Below the pieces are notes generated by a model, which searched no databases, was not told the origin of the DNA, and worked only from the letters and a program-made list of their open reading frames with translations. Below are positions 63,053 to 64,000 of a stretch of 64,000 nt of DNA, one piece after another (position 1 is the stretch's first letter; the number at the start of each line of letters is the position of its first letter). The DNA comes from Mycolicibacterium psychrotolerans. Its GTDB lineage: Bacteria > Actinomycetota > Actinomycetes > Mycobacteriales > Mycobacteriaceae. A program made the translations under genes and the position numbers. Location of the stretch: contig NZ_AP022574.1 in the NCBI RefSeq assembly GCF_010729305.1, positions 1,488,001 through 1,552,000 on the forward strand, in the 5' to 3' direction.

Positions 63053-63268
63053 ATGACCGCTCCCCACGCATCCACCACACGCGCGAGGGCCATCGACTTC
63101 TCGGCCACCAGGGCGGTGCTGTGGCTGTCGCTGACGGCATTCTTCGCGCTGCTGACGCTGTACTTCGTCGGCCTGGACCAGGGCGCCACCTCGGTGTTCG
63201 GCTCCAACACCGCGATCCACGAGTTCCTTCACGACGCGCGGCACCTGCTCGGCTTCCCCTGCCACTGA
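63053..63268 (+). CDS. cbtB: Cobalt transporter subunit CbtB
   Basis: A 71-residue protein with one transmembrane helix (about residues 22-43) and a C-terminal histidine-rich segment (IHEFLHDARHLLGFPCH) that likely binds the metal. It is the small partner of CbtA in a cobalt uptake system that is commonly under B12 riboswitch control. An AAAGGA ribosome-binding site lies 7 nt before the ATG. Confidence 0.92.
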   Translation: MTAPHASTTRARAIDFSATRAVLWLSLTAFFALLTLYFVGLDQGATSVFGSNTAIHEFLHDARHLLGFPCH

Positions 63269-63293
63269 CCAGGCCGTCAGGGGACAACAGAAC

Positions 63294-64000
63294 ATGGAGA
63301 AGCAGATCATCTGGCGCGGCCTGCTGGCCGGCGCCGTAGCCGGTGTGCTCGCGTTCGTCTTCGCGCGGCTGTTCGTCGAACCGCAGATCGACCGCGCCAT
63401 CGCCTACGAGGACGGCGTCGGCGCCGCCCACGAGGCGATGAGCCATGGCGGACACACCCACGGCGAGGCGGGCGGCGGCTTCAGCCGCGCCATCCAGACG
63501 AACATCGGGATGGGGCTGGGGGTGCTGCTGTTCAGCGTCGCGATCGGCGCGCTGTTCGCCGTGGTGTTCGCGTTGGCCTACGGGCGGGTGGGCGACATCT
63601 CCGCCCGCCTGCTGTCGGTCTACGTCGCGGGCGGCATGCTGCTGAGCCTGTATGTCGTGCCGTTCCTGAAATACCCGGCCAGCCCGCCTGCGCTCAGCCT
63701 GGACGAGACGATCCGCCAGCGCACGCTGCTCTACCTGCTGATGGTGGTGCTCTCGGCCGCGCTTCTGGTCGGCGCGGTGATCCTCGGCCGGCGACTGGCG
63801 GGGCGGTTCGGCGGCTGGAACACCACGCTCGCGGCCGCGGGCGCGTACGTCGTGGCCGTCGCCGCGGCGATGCTGGCGTTGCCGTCGGTCGACGAGACGC
63901 CAGGTCCGCTGGTCGACGACGCGGGCACGATTCTCTACGGCGGTTTCCCGGCCGACGTGCTCTACGACTTCCGGCTCGCCTCGCTCGGCACGCAGGTCGT
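63294..64000 (+). CDS. cbtA: Cobalt transporter subunit CbtA (partial)
   Basis: The first 235 residues of a polytopic membrane protein, cut by the window edge. Five helices are visible, and SHGGHTHGEA after the first helix is a metal-binding histidine loop typical of CbtA. It follows cbtB by 25 nt and shares its cobalamin riboswitch. Confidence 0.92.
   Translation, partial: MEKQIIWRGLLAGAVAGVLAFVFARLFVEPQIDRAIAYEDGVGAAHEAMSHGGHTHGEAGGGFSRAIQTNIGMGLGVLLFSVAIGALFAVVFALAYGRVGDISARLLSVYVAGGMLLSLYVVPFLKYPASPPALSLDETIRQRTLLYLLMVVLSAALLVGAVILGRRLAGRFGGWNTTLAAAGAYVVAVAAAMLALPSVDETPGPLVDDAGTILYGGFPADVLYDFRLASLGTQV

Overview
The window is a high-GC actinobacterial chromosome segment from a Mycobacterium (sensu lato), most probably a fast-growing Mycolicibacterium. 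Gene order follows the M. tuberculosis Rv3667-to-Rv3596c block: acs, a Rv3662c homologue, the Rv3661 HAD phosphatase, ssd, the tad pilus genes, Rv3651, Rv3649 helicase, cspA, Rv3647c, topA, the Rv3645 cyclase, DNA polymerase III delta prime, galE, ppgS, ppa, dacB, tilS, hpt, ephA, ftsH, fol genes, pan genes, coaX, lysS, lsr2 and clpC1. The Rv names come from remembered family knowledge, not from a search. No PE_PGRS genes are present; other genes occupy the gaps.

Layout. 1-4600: acetate activation, a degenerate Fic-like protein, an HAD phosphatase and two non-coding RNAs, an Ms1-type RNA on the minus strand and a 6C-type sRNA on the plus strand. 4600-9102: ssd and a tight-adherence (Flp pilus) operon. 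9155-14028: a membrane Ser/Thr kinase, a sensor-like protein and a DUF1998 helicase. 14313-21310: cspA, topA, a membrane adenylate cyclase, DNA polymerase III delta prime and tRNA-Thr. 21388-32982: an envelope block with a GT-C-like membrane protein, galE, and a five-gene minus-strand operon that joins a Pls/PosA-type synthetase and an M1 peptidase to a flippase-like protein, PpgS and its DUF2304 partner; divergent from it is terC under a manganese riboswitch.

33049-45545: mixed metabolic and envelope genes, including a serine hydrolase, an OHCU decarboxylase, ppa, the dacB/DUF2342/tilS/hpt cluster, a molybdopterin oxidoreductase, a SIMPL lipoprotein, an unusual TetR-HTH/PE-PPE fusion and an epoxide hydrolase. 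45753-55430: ftsH leads overlapping folate genes folE-folP-folB-folK and a DUF3180 gene; a short gap and a DUF6779 gene lead to the pantothenate/CoA genes (DUF2520, panC, panD, coaX). 55431-61486: a D-threonine-aldolase-like enzyme, lysS, lsr2 and clpC1.

61487-64000: a roughly 1.4-kb apparently acquired segment with a TylF-like methyltransferase, bracketed by imperfect copies of the clpC1 downstream region, then a cobalamin riboswitch and cbtB-cbtA. Many genes have a TANNNT -10 box 6-8 nt before the start codon, indicating extensive leaderless transcription. The points most worth a second look are the TetR/PE-PPE fusion, the Pls-containing envelope operon, the terC riboswitch expression platform, the duplicated clpC1 flank and a dispersed 38-bp element placed just after stop codons.
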